Below are positions 14,738 through 21,590 of a DNA stretch of 44,619 nt, piece by piece; the stretch's first letter is position 1; each line of letters opens with the position of its first letter. The stretch lies in IMG/VR virus record IMGVR_UViG_3300031251_000043, positions 1 to 44,619 of that record; one strand, given 5' to 3'. The notes beneath the pieces were generated by a model. It was not told the origin of the DNA. It saw only the letters and a list, made by a program, of their open reading frames with translations, and searched no databases. The DNA comes from a virus. A program made the position numbers and the translations under genes.

Positions 14738-15181
14738 TTGGGCGACGTAATTGACCTCAAGAGGAAGGTGGTTATCGCCGGGCCAACCTACGATAAGGCC
14801 GAGATGGTCAAGGAGTTCGGCGCGAAGTTTGGGGCACCCACGGACCTCGATACGTGCCTCACACTGATCCACGAGGAGGTAGCCGAGGTCGCGGAAGCTG
14901 CCGAACATCTGATCAAAGAACTCATGGACCTGGAGTACGTCATCATATGGGGGACACAGTGTGGCCTCGACATGATCGACGAGACCACGGTGAATAACAT
15001 TGAGCACCTGGAGAAGTGGCGCACGGCGCTCAGTGAGAATGTGCAGCTCGAGGCCTTCCGGCGGGTTCACGAGAGCAACATGAGCAAGCTGTGGGATGAT
15101 GGCAAGCCTCATTATCGGGCTGATGGGAAGGTACTCAAGGGGCCAAATTACAAGCTGCCGGAAATGAGCGATTTAGTTTGA
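14738..15181 (+). CDS. PRA-PH/MazG-like nucleotide pyrophosphohydrolase
   Basis: A 147-aa all-alpha NTP pyrophosphatase. The metal-binding EExxE pattern is seen in LIHEEVAEVAEAAE (about 44-57), followed by the second acidic helix LIKELMDLEYVIIWG (about 59-73). The C-terminal block VHESNMSKLWDDGKPHYR with DGKVLKGPNY matches phage proteins annotated phosphoribosyl-ATP pyrophosphohydrolase-like. It probably hydrolyses noncanonical or excess nucleotides and works beside the ribonucleotide reductase that follows. TTG 14738 is the likely start, 1 nt after the previous stop. Confidence 0.8.
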   Translation: MGDVIDLKRKVVIAGPTYDKAEMVKEFGAKFGAPTDLDTCLTLIHEEVAEVAEAAEHLIKELMDLEYVIIWGTQCGLDMIDETTVNNIEHLEKWRTALSENVQLEAFRRVHESNMSKLWDDGKPHYRADGKVLKGPNYKLPEMSDLV

Positions 15182-15208
15182 CCTGATAGATGCCAGGAGG
15201 CATACATT
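15178..15208 (+). promoter_or_regulatory. Promoter-like element overlapping the nrdJ start
   Basis: TTGACC (15178-15183) and TACATT (15203-15208) are 19 nt apart, with ATGCCAGGAGGCAT (15190-15203) as an interrupted palindrome. The layout repeats that at 9766. The AGGAGG in the palindrome also serves as ribosome-binding site for the TTG at 15207. Confidence 0.4.
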
Positions 15209-17189
15209 GAAGAAACGAAAGATAATGCCGGAAGTGAGGGCCTCCCTGAACAACATGTCCACCAGGGCCAAGGTCGTCTATGCGAGAACTTACAGCAGGC
15301 CCTCAACTAAGCATGGAATTGGATGGGGAGCATTCGAGACATTCCAACAAACAGTGGATCGAGTCATTGAGCATCAAAGATGGCTATGGGTACGTGCCCG
15401 TGGATCGGAACTCGGTAAAGAGCAAGAGCAGGAGCTTGAGGACCTTAGGACCCTCATGTACGAGCGCAAAGTCATGCTCAGTGGGCGCACTCTCTGGCTT
15501 GGAGGCACGGAGGTCTCCAAACGTCGAGAAGCCTCGCAGTTTAACTGTGCTTTCCTACGGGCGGAAAGTATCCACGACATTGTTGATGCCTATTGGCTGC
15601 TCCTACAAGGTTGTGGTGTCGGCTTCGAGCCGGTCGTCGGGACCCTCAGCGGGTTTACGAAGCCTCTCCGCGTTGAGATCATAAGGTCAAAGAAGACGGA
15701 CCCCAAGGACAAAGGGCGCGAAGGTAACTACGAGCACGAGTTCAATGGCGAGTGGTACATCTCTGTGGGTGACAGTGCGGAAGCCTGGGCTAAGCTCCCA
15801 GGGAAGCTCCTGGCCAACAAGAAGCCCTGCAAGAAGCTCACTATCGACTTCTCTGAGATACGCCCAGCCGGTACGCGCCTAGCGAACTACGGATGGATCA
15901 GCTCAGGGGACAACCAGCTTGCTGACGCCATCCTGAAGATCACTGACATATTGAACACTCGCGCCGACATGCTGCTCACGCGGCTGGACATCATGGACAT
16001 CTTGAACCTCCTTGGGTCCACGTTGTCCTCGAGACGCAGCGCAGAGATCACCTTGGTGCCTTATGGTGACCCTGAGTGGGCAGCGTTCGCCACAGCCAAG
16101 ATGGACCTCGAGAAGACACCTTGGCGTACCCAAAGCAACAATAGCCTCGTGTTCTGGCACAAGCCGACACGTCATGAGCTAGAGAACATCTTCCAGGTCA
16201 TGATTGGTGCTGGCGGTAGTGAGCCTGGGTTCATTAATGGTGTTGCCGCGAAGCTCAGAGCACCGTGGTTCAAGGGTGTAAATCCGTGCGGAGAGATTCT
16301 CTTGGGCTCCCATTGCTTCTGTAATCTCGTGACGACGGACTTGGCCAAATTCAATGGAGACTTTGAGGGGCTTCAGGAGGCCATCCGATTGGTCTCTCGG
16401 GCCAACTATCGGCAGACTTGCGTAAACCTAGACGATGGCATTTTGCAAAGGAGATGGCATGAGCTTAATGAATTTCTCAGACTGCAAGGGGTTAGCCTTA
16501 CTGGCATTGCTCGCTGGGAATTCCGTGAGAATGGTTCGCGGATTAGGCAGGTTAGAAATACTGCTGGTATTGCATCCTATAATATGGCTGACGAACTTGG
16601 TCTGCCGCGTTCTAAGGCCATCACAACAATTAAACCTGAAGGAACCCTCAGCAAGCTTATGGACACCACCGAAGGACTCCATAGCCCCAAAGGTGCCTAC
16701 GTTTTTAATAACATCAACTTCGGAGCCAGTGACCCACTACTGCCTGCGCTGCGGGACGCCAATTACCATCTATTCCCAAACCCCTACAACCCCGAAGCCA
16801 CTATCGCCAGACTCCCGGTCGCTTTCCCTGAGTGTTCAGGAGACCCAGAATCTGCGGTGGATCAACTAGACCGCTACAAGCTGTTCATGGAGAACTATGT
16901 GGAGCACAACGCTTCCATCACGGTGACCTATGATCTGGAGGAGGTGTCTCAAATTATTGACTGGTTGGATACCAACTGGCATGTATTCGTCGGGGTTACG
17001 TTCATCCTTAGGAAGGACTCCGGGTATGCCTATCTGCCGCAGGAAGCTGTGAGCAAGGAGTTCTATGAGGCCTATGTTTCAACCTTGAAGCCATTGGTTA
17101 TTGCTGGGTCTTCTGCGGATCACGACGAGCCAACCATAGAGGAACTAGGCCTTGAAGACTGTGCGGGGGGACAATGCCCAATCCGATAA
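15207..17189 (+). CDS. nrdJ: Class II (B12-dependent) ribonucleotide reductase
   Basis: A 660-aa monomeric, adenosylcobalamin-dependent ribonucleoside-triphosphate reductase that makes dNTPs for phage replication. Key features: the N-terminal Cys of the redox pair in QFNCAFLRAES (about 112), GCGVGFEPVVG, the NPCGEILLGSHCFCNL finger-loop region (about 357-372) with the thiyl-radical cysteine, and a C-terminal CAGGQCPIR tail with the reducing Cys pair. The Lactobacillus enzyme is about 740 aa, so this is a compact phage version. The TTG start is used because AGGAGG lies 8 nt upstream. It indicates a host able to make or import cobalamin. Confidence 0.92.
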   Translation: MKKRKIMPEVRASLNNMSTRAKVVYARTYSRPSTKHGIGWGAFETFQQTVDRVIEHQRWLWVRARGSELGKEQEQELEDLRTLMYERKVMLSGRTLWLGGTEVSKRREASQFNCAFLRAESIHDIVDAYWLLLQGCGVGFEPVVGTLSGFTKPLRVEIIRSKKTDPKDKGREGNYEHEFNGEWYISVGDSAEAWAKLPGKLLANKKPCKKLTIDFSEIRPAGTRLANYGWISSGDNQLADAILKITDILNTRADMLLTRLDIMDILNLLGSTLSSRRSAEITLVPYGDPEWAAFATAKMDLEKTPWRTQSNNSLVFWHKPTRHELENIFQVMIGAGGSEPGFINGVAAKLRAPWFKGVNPCGEILLGSHCFCNLVTTDLAKFNGDFEGLQEAIRLVSRANYRQTCVNLDDGILQRRWHELNEFLRLQGVSLTGIARWEFRENGSRIRQVRNTAGIASYNMADELGLPRSKAITTIKPEGTLSKLMDTTEGLHSPKGAYVFNNINFGASDPLLPALRDANYHLFPNPYNPEATIARLPVAFPECSGDPESAVDQLDRYKLFMENYVEHNASITVTYDLEEVSQIIDWLDTNWHVFVGVTFILRKDSGYAYLPQEAVSKEFYEAYVSTLKPLVIAGSSADHDEPTIEELGLEDCAGGQCPIR

Positions 17190-17401
17190 GAGAACCCAAG
17201 GTAGGCATCACGTCCATCGAGCGTCCCTTCAGTATCGGCTATTTGAACCCCAGGCTCAATAAGCCACTTGACAATGATACGTATGCTGAGTATGTGGGGT
17301 TCCTAGATACCACAGACCACTGGTCTTCAGTGGACGATGAACTAGAGGAGTTCCCAGATGGTCGCCGCAAAGGCAAGACGAGCATTCGACGAAGACTTTA
17401 A
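17174..17401 (+). CDS. Hypothetical protein (75 aa)
   Basis: A 75-aa protein overlapping the end of nrdJ by 16 nt. It starts MPNPIREPKVGITSIERPFS and ends with a basic tail (GRRKGKTSIRRRL). Tyr and Asp residues are frequent in the middle. No family is recognised. Its end overlaps the start of the OrfA-like gene by 44 nt, so both starts are somewhat uncertain. Confidence 0.55.
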   Translation: MPNPIREPKVGITSIERPFSIGYLNPRLNKPLDNDTYAEYVGFLDTTDHWSSVDDELEEFPDGRRKGKTSIRRRL

Positions 17402-17621
17402 GAGCAAGGCAGTCCAAAGGGTCATCGACGGGGAGACACTACAAGCCGTCGCTGACGATGTTGGGGTCCATGTGAATGTCCTTAGGGGCTGGAGGCAGAA
17501 GGGTGGCCCCGAGGTTCCCGCAGCTGCCCCTAGGGACACCGAGGACCTAGCGAGGGAGAACTTGCTCCTGAGGGCCGAGATTGATTACCTGAGGAAGCGT
17601 GAGGCTATCTTCAGGCGCTAA
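17358..17621 (+). CDS. Orphan IS3-OrfA-like DNA-binding protein
   Basis: An 87-aa protein with the complete layout of an IS3-family OrfA. An N-terminal RRAFDEDFKSKAVQRVIDGE leads into an HTH (LQAVADDVGVHVNVLRGWRQ), followed by a Pro/Ala linker and a leucine-zipper-like helix (LARENLLLRAEIDYLRKR) ending EAIFRR. No OrfB (DDE integrase) follows; a strong terminator does. No inverted repeats are seen around it. I infer that it was taken over from an insertion sequence as a DNA-binding regulator. It is the last gene of the rightward transcription unit. Confidence 0.7.
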   Translation: MVAAKARRAFDEDFKSKAVQRVIDGETLQAVADDVGVHVNVLRGWRQKGGPEVPAAAPRDTEDLARENLLLRAEIDYLRKREAIFRR

Positions 17622-17628
17622 GAGAACG

Positions 17629-17680
17629 AAAAAAACAGATCGAGCCAAAGGGAAATCCCAAGGTGTTCGATCTGTTTTTT
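17629..17680. terminator. Bidirectional rho-independent terminator
   Basis: A perfect inverted repeat pairs AAAAAACAGATCGA (from about 17630) with TCGATCTGTTTTTT (17667-17680). It has an A-run on one side and a T-run on the other, so it can stop RNA polymerase from both directions. The loop contains a smaller GGG-aaat-CCC fold. It lies exactly where the rightward replication unit and the leftward late unit converge. Confidence 0.93.
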
Positions 17681-17685
17681 GTGCT

Positions 17686-17736
17686 TGCTATACGCGATAC
17701 CGTATATCTCCGAATTATACGCGAATGCGTATCACT
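17686..17736. repeat. Two short palindromes beside the terminator
   Basis: TATACG-cgatac-CGTATA (about 17689-17706) and ATACGC-gaat-GCGTAT (about 17718-17733) lie side by side and share the ATACG core. A related CGATACG/CGTATCG pair occurs at 39902-39931. They may be protein-binding sites or add-on hairpins for termination of late transcripts. Confidence 0.4.
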
Positions 17737-17818
17737 TAGCTTTGAACAATATGTAGCCTAAGAGCCACAAGGGCGCAAAGACACAGACGCTCATGAACTT
17801 AACGATATTGCTTTCCAT
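17732..17818 (-). CDS. Putative 28-aa membrane peptide
   Basis: A very short open frame, MESNIVKFMSVCVFAPLWLL ending GYILFKAK, forming one membrane helix with a basic tail. It lies 9 nt after the previous gene, in the lysis cluster and before the terminator. The ribosome-binding site is weak (GGATAA). Support comes only from the convincing membrane topology and position. A lysis accessory role is possible. Confidence 0.4.
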   Translation of the reverse strand: MESNIVKFMSVCVFAPLWLLGYILFKAK

Positions 17819-17827
17819 GTGTGTGTG

Positions 17828-18067
17828 TTATCCGATGTGAAATAGGTGAGCCATATCGCGCCATTGGCCACCAAAGGCCCACAGGGCAATAGGCGTCACC
17901 ACGAAGCCAATCTTGACGAGCTTAGCGACAGCCTTATCGTACCCACGGTTCATAAGAATGCTCTCGTGGATCGTTGTGAGCTTGCTGTCTATCTTGCCGA
18001 CAGTCTCAATGATGTCGTCAATGCGTGTCTCTAGGCGCGCAATGCGCTCCAGTTCGGAAGCGGTCAT
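17828..18067 (-). CDS. Membrane-anchored coiled-coil lysis-region protein
   Basis: A 79-aa protein starting at the ATG that overlaps the holin stop. Residues 1-45 form a heptad-like helix (ASELERIARLETRIDDIIET, then VGKIDSKLTTIHESI), followed by one hydrophobic segment (LVKIGFVVTPIALWAFGG, about 53-70). This layout resembles XhlA-like or holin-accessory proteins found next to phage holins. It is probably transcribed with the muramidase and holin. Confidence 0.6.
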   Translation of the reverse strand: MTASELERIARLETRIDDIIETVGKIDSKLTTIHESILMNRGYDKAVAKLVKIGFVVTPIALWAFGGQWRDMAHLFHIG

Positions 18068-18609
18068 TTGCGCCTCACGATACGCTTGAGGACGCCTTCG
18101 GCTTCCGTGAGGGTACTCCGAGCCACACCTGCCCACTTCTCGACAGTCCTAAGGCCCATCATGCCTCCGAAGAGCATCCAGGCGGGATTGAAGAGTTCGG
18201 GAGGCAGCTGGGGTGCCCAAGGGACTTGAGCCACATAGCTCAGGAAATTGTAGTTCATCCAGAACATGACGCACCAAGCGAAGGCCGGTCGCCACGCTGA
18301 GATAAACGGATTGGTACTCTTAGCTTCCTCTTGGTTTGTGGCTGATTGGGCCTTAAGGACCTCCATGTCAGCCGTGACTTGAGCCTCGATGGCCTGGAGC
18401 TTCAAAGCGGCCCCGTCAGGGTCACCGTCGATAGCAGCTTGGATACTGGCCGGATCATTCGGGACCCCTAGAGCCCCAGCGACCGCATTGAGGGCACTGG
18501 AGGCCACAAGGTTGAAGGGGAACGGGAGGACCTTACCGAGGACCTCGCCTAGCATCGGAGCGCCAGCCTTAATGAGGCTAGAGGCCAGCCCTCCTAATTC
18601 GATAGACAT
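18064..18609 (-). CDS. Holin (three-transmembrane, GTA-type holin family)
   Basis: A 181-aa protein matching the 3TM holin family (PF11351). The conserved block STNPFISAWRPAFAWCVMFW is followed by NYNFLSYVAQV, a hydrophobic stretch (PAWMLFGGMMGLRTVEKWAG) and a basic C-terminus. The N-terminal part is Gly/Ala-rich with a long helix (LKLQAIEAQVTADMEVLKAQ). It would permeabilise the inner membrane at the end of infection. It directly follows the muramidase gene, forming the lysis cassette. Confidence 0.88.
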   Translation of the reverse strand: MSIELGGLASSLIKAGAPMLGEVLGKVLPFPFNLVASSALNAVAGALGVPNDPASIQAAIDGDPDGAALKLQAIEAQVTADMEVLKAQSATNQEEAKSTNPFISAWRPAFAWCVMFWMNYNFLSYVAQVPWAPQLPPELFNPAWMLFGGMMGLRTVEKWAGVARSTLTEAEGVLKRIVRRK

Positions 18610-19329
18610 CTATAGTGGCTCCTTCGCCGCTTGCTCAAAGGCTGAAGCCCTGACAGTGTGGATGTGGTAGAAGTAGATCGAGATGGTGATGATCAGGAGC
18701 CCTATGGAGCCCATAGCTACCCAGGCCTCCCATGGAACCTGATGGGCTCCAGTAGCCACAGGGATGGCTGCTGAGCCACTTGTAGTCGCTACGGTACCAG
18801 CGTGGCTCTGAGCCTTCTTAGTGGCCTCCTGGGCCTCTTTATGAAGCACTACAGGAGCATTGGCCCCAGTTGCCAGCCGGATACCAGCAGCCTCCATTTC
18901 GGCAACCCTGGGAGCCCAGCCCTTCCCAAAGGTTCTCCATGTCCTGAGACTATGGAGGAACCCTAGGCGCTTCGAGCTGAAACGCTTGACGGTCACCACA
19001 TAATCACCAGTTTGGGAGGCTTGGAGCCACGAGAGTGATCTGCGGACCCCTGAGTTCACAGCGGCATCGAAGGTGACCAAATCGACACCTGGGGGAAGCC
19101 TGGAGCACCCAGCGGCATCCCAGTATTCCGGCTGGTAGATGGCCTGTATCTCGAGAGGGCTGATCTCACGGACATCACGAATGGGAAGACCATTGCGGTG
19201 GCGGAAGGCATCATAGACACGCTTGGTCACCCCACGCATCGTAGCGCCCCCAGGGTCCTTGGGGTTATTCGAGTAGCCCCCTTCCCACTTGAGGGTGCGT
19301 TGGAGGCTTTGGGTGTAATTTATGAGCAT
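18610..19329 (-). CDS. Endolysin: GH108-type N-acetylmuramidase with C-terminal membrane segment
   Basis: A 239-aa peptidoglycan hydrolase. The glycoside hydrolase family 108 signature is at the N-terminus: LKWEGGYSNNPKDPGGATMR with catalytic Glu16, then GVTKRVYDAFR. A peptidoglycan-binding-like region (VDLVTFDAAVNSGVRRSLSW) follows. After an Ala/Thr-rich linker, residues about 208-226 form a hydrophobic helix (AWVAMGSIGLLIITISIYFY), so the enzyme is probably membrane-tethered at its C-terminus, unlike most GH108 endolysins. ATG 19329 with AAAGG upstream is the likely start. An upstream in-frame extension to 19479 would overlap the tail fibre gene. Confidence 0.85.
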   Translation of the reverse strand: MLINYTQSLQRTLKWEGGYSNNPKDPGGATMRGVTKRVYDAFRHRNGLPIRDVREISPLEIQAIYQPEYWDAAGCSRLPPGVDLVTFDAAVNSGVRRSLSWLQASQTGDYVVTVKRFSSKRLGFLHSLRTWRTFGKGWAPRVAEMEAAGIRLATGANAPVVLHKEAQEATKKAQSHAGTVATTSGSAAIPVATGAHQVPWEAWVAMGSIGLLIITISIYFYHIHTVRASAFEQAAKEPL

Positions 19330-19355
19330 AGGCAGACCTTTCGGGCTGACGCCCT

Positions 19356-20600
19356 TTATCTGACCCTCCGCGCTCCAATGAAGCCATACGCTTTCAGGGT
19401 AGATGTTGCAAATTGGGCTTGTGTAGTTAGGTAGACAACTGTGGTGCTGGAAACAGATATACGTACAGGGCCTACACATACACCTGTGGCAATACCTGCC
19501 GTTGCTGGGGTGGAAAACTTAGAGTATCCACCACCGGCCGGAAGTGTTGGTATCGTCGCACTAACGGTATTGATCCAAGTTTCAACCTTCGTCGTAACTG
19601 TGGTACCGGCGGCATCAGTGACAACATTCCCTGAGACTTCCCAGTCTCCTGCCGTAAGGGAAATAGAAGTTACGTCCGCCGCGACGGTCGTGGTGAGAGA
19701 CACCTCAGCACCAATGAGCACCGTCGCGCTGATGTACTCCCCAACCTGACCAGCACCAGCGTTAGAGCCGTCTGTAACACCTGTGTTTACATAGGCTGTC
19801 GTAGCGAGCTTGGTTGAGTTATCGTTGTGGGTCTGCGTAGGTGCCGTTGGGGAACCTGTGAACGCGGGGGATTGCATGGTCTGCGCGAAGGCCGTAGTGG
19901 CGAGCTTGGTTGAGCTATCCCCTAAGGCTTGGGTAACCCCTGTGGCACCAGTAGGGATAACCGGGGTTCCGGTGAATGTTGGGGAGGCTAGAGGAGCCTT
20001 AAGCGCCTCAGCTGTTGTAGCTCTCGTGGTCTCAACGCCGACCGCTTGATCCACATAGGACGTGGTGGACAGCTGAGTGCTATTAGTCAGTGCGGAAGCG
20101 GTAGGTGCCGTAGGGGTGCCGGTGAGCGCAGGGGAGGCGAGAGGAGCCTTCAGAGCGAGAGCCGAGTTCACTGTAGCCGATACGGCCAATGGTGCTATAG
20201 CAGCCTGCACGAACTGCGTGGTGGACACTTGGGTCGTATTGGTACCGAAGGTGGCCGTAGCGACCGAGACAACACCCGCCGTGGTGATGGTGAGGGCATC
20301 CACCCAGGAGCTACCGTTACCGCTGGTTTGTATGTGGAACGAATCGTCTCCAATGAGACCACAACGGGCGCGGCCTGACGTGGTGTCTTGAAACACCGTC
20401 ATTGCATTGGAGGATGCACCGGTCTTATTAATGACCACAGAGATGCTACCACCACCGGACACAATGAGGCCAGCGACCGCAGCCGCAGCCATAGAAGCCG
20501 AAGCAGCCGCAGCGGCCTCAGCAGCCACCGCTTGGTCTACCAGTGATTGTATGGAAGCAATGCTGGGGTTCGTATCTTGATAAAATGATGCGCCAGACAT
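19356..20600 (-). CDS. Tail fibre protein with repeated motifs
   Basis: A 414-aa Ala/Thr-rich fibre protein. The N-terminus has a long Ala-rich helix (VDQAVAAEAAAAASASMAAA). The middle carries four or more imperfect repeats of the type (F/L)TGTPTAPT...(S)TQLSTT or STKLATTAYV, common in phage tail fibre shafts. The C-terminus is beta-rich (TTVAADVTSISLTAGDWEVS) and ends in a GARRVR tail, probably the receptor-facing domain. TTAAGGAAG and a CATATG start precede it. It is a probable host-recognition component. Confidence 0.75.
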   Translation of the reverse strand: MSGASFYQDTNPSIASIQSLVDQAVAAEAAAAASASMAAAAVAGLIVSGGGSISVVINKTGASSNAMTVFQDTTSGRARCGLIGDDSFHIQTSGNGSSWVDALTITTAGVVSVATATFGTNTTQVSTTQFVQAAIAPLAVSATVNSALALKAPLASPALTGTPTAPTASALTNSTQLSTTSYVDQAVGVETTRATTAEALKAPLASPTFTGTPVIPTGATGVTQALGDSSTKLATTAFAQTMQSPAFTGSPTAPTQTHNDNSTKLATTAYVNTGVTDGSNAGAGQVGEYISATVLIGAEVSLTTTVAADVTSISLTAGDWEVSGNVVTDAAGTTVTTKVETWINTVSATIPTLPAGGGYSKFSTPATAGIATGVCVGPVRISVSSTTVVYLTTQAQFATSTLKAYGFIGARRVR

Positions 20601-20609
20601 ATGGCTTCC

Positions 20610-21251
20610 TTAACAGTATGGGTAGTAGTCAATGGGTTCAGTGTTGTACGCGGGGCTTATGCTCCCATCATGCAACTCATCGTCATCAGCCAGAGCCTGG
20701 ATGGATGCAGCAATCTGGTTGTAGCGAGCCTCCCACTTGTCAGCGCGGTCGTCCAAGAAGAAGTCGGCGGCATACGTGAGTGCAGCATACGCAAACAGGT
20801 CTGGAGCAGCGTCAGTGAGCCAATTGGTATCCGTGTCATTCACGAGACCAGCGGCGTCCCTGTAGTAGTCAAGGAAGACAATCTGCGTCAGGGAAGGCGT
20901 TGGGCCGAGGATGTATGTGGCCCCTTCGCGATAATAGTAGCTTGGGGTAGCCACAGTGTTCGCTGCGACCATCACGGTGGCCTTGTCCTTCTTGATCAAC
21001 GTGCGCTGGTTGGAGCTATCGTTGAGATAGATGCTGATGACCTGGAGTAGGTCCCCAGGCACCAATAAGCGCCCAGGGTATAACTCAGTGCCATCGAAGG
21101 TGTGGCTTACAGTGTCCTCCTGGGCAGGGCATTTGATCTCGCGGTTAATCCGACGAGCACCCTTGTCCAGGAAGCTATTTAGTTGGGTAGGCGTAAGGTC
21201 CCGGCGATTCAGGATGGTCTGTACGTCGTTCTTAACATCGATGAATGCCAT
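20610..21251 (-). CDS. Head-tail adaptor / connector protein
   Basis: A 213-aa protein with the general pattern of phage adaptor (connector) proteins that bind under the portal. It has an N-terminal helical part (FIDVKNDVQTILNRRDLTPT, QLNSFLDKGARRINREI), a beta-rich middle (GTELYPGRLLVPGDLLQV) and the block DYYRDAAGL...NWLTDAAPDLFAYAALTYAA with KWEARYNQ near the C-terminus. Its place in the late operon, between capsid-associated proteins and the tail fibre, fits. Exact family assignment (gpA-like or SU10-type adaptor) is uncertain. Confidence 0.7.
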   Translation of the reverse strand: MAFIDVKNDVQTILNRRDLTPTQLNSFLDKGARRINREIKCPAQEDTVSHTFDGTELYPGRLLVPGDLLQVISIYLNDSSNQRTLIKKDKATVMVAANTVATPSYYYREGATYILGPTPSLTQIVFLDYYRDAAGLVNDTDTNWLTDAAPDLFAYAALTYAADFFLDDRADKWEARYNQIAASIQALADDDELHDGSISPAYNTEPIDYYPYC

Positions 21252-21272
21252 GAGGTATCCTTACATGCGAAC

Positions 21273-21590
21273 TTATGGGGTAAAGGTAGGGTCAATTGTG
21301 ATGAGACCATTAGCCGCCGTGATAGCCACGGATTTGGGCATGCTCGGGTATGCTTCTAGTAGCGCATTGGCTGCTGAGGTCACAGTCGAACTTGGAAGAC
21401 CCATTGCTGTCCTAGCAGCGTCCTCCGTATCATACCAAGACCATCCATCTATAGGAAACACATATGCTGATGGATTATTGATGTGCGTCTTGGCAACCAA
21501 GGAGTACCCGGGGGAGTAGACATAGTTAGAGGCATATGTGACATTGAGCCCATCGCCAACACTTTTATAAAAACCGGGTCCATTACTCAT
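21273..21590 (-). CDS. Hypothetical structural-region protein (105 aa)
   Basis: A 105-aa protein starting at the ATG overlapping the stop of the BspA-repeat gene (ATGA). The sequence is rich in Tyr, Ser and Pro (GFYKSVGDGLNVTYASNYVY; IDGWSWYDTEDAARTAMG) and its second half is helical with a short beta end (VAITAANGLITIDP). It is probably a minor virion protein translated with the surface-repeat protein. No family is recognised. Confidence 0.5.
   Translation of the reverse strand: MSNGPGFYKSVGDGLNVTYASNYVYSPGYSLVAKTHINNPSAYVFPIDGWSWYDTEDAARTAMGLPSSTVTSAANALLEAYPSMPKSVAITAANGLITIDPTFTP

Noticed and set aside
17358-17621. An intact insertion sequence
   Set aside because: Only an OrfA-like gene is present; no OrfB, terminal inverted repeats or target duplication can be seen.
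19330-19479. N-terminal extension of the muramidase to 19479
   Set aside because: It overlaps the tail fibre end and puts a non-homologous Cys-rich stretch before the conserved GH108 start.
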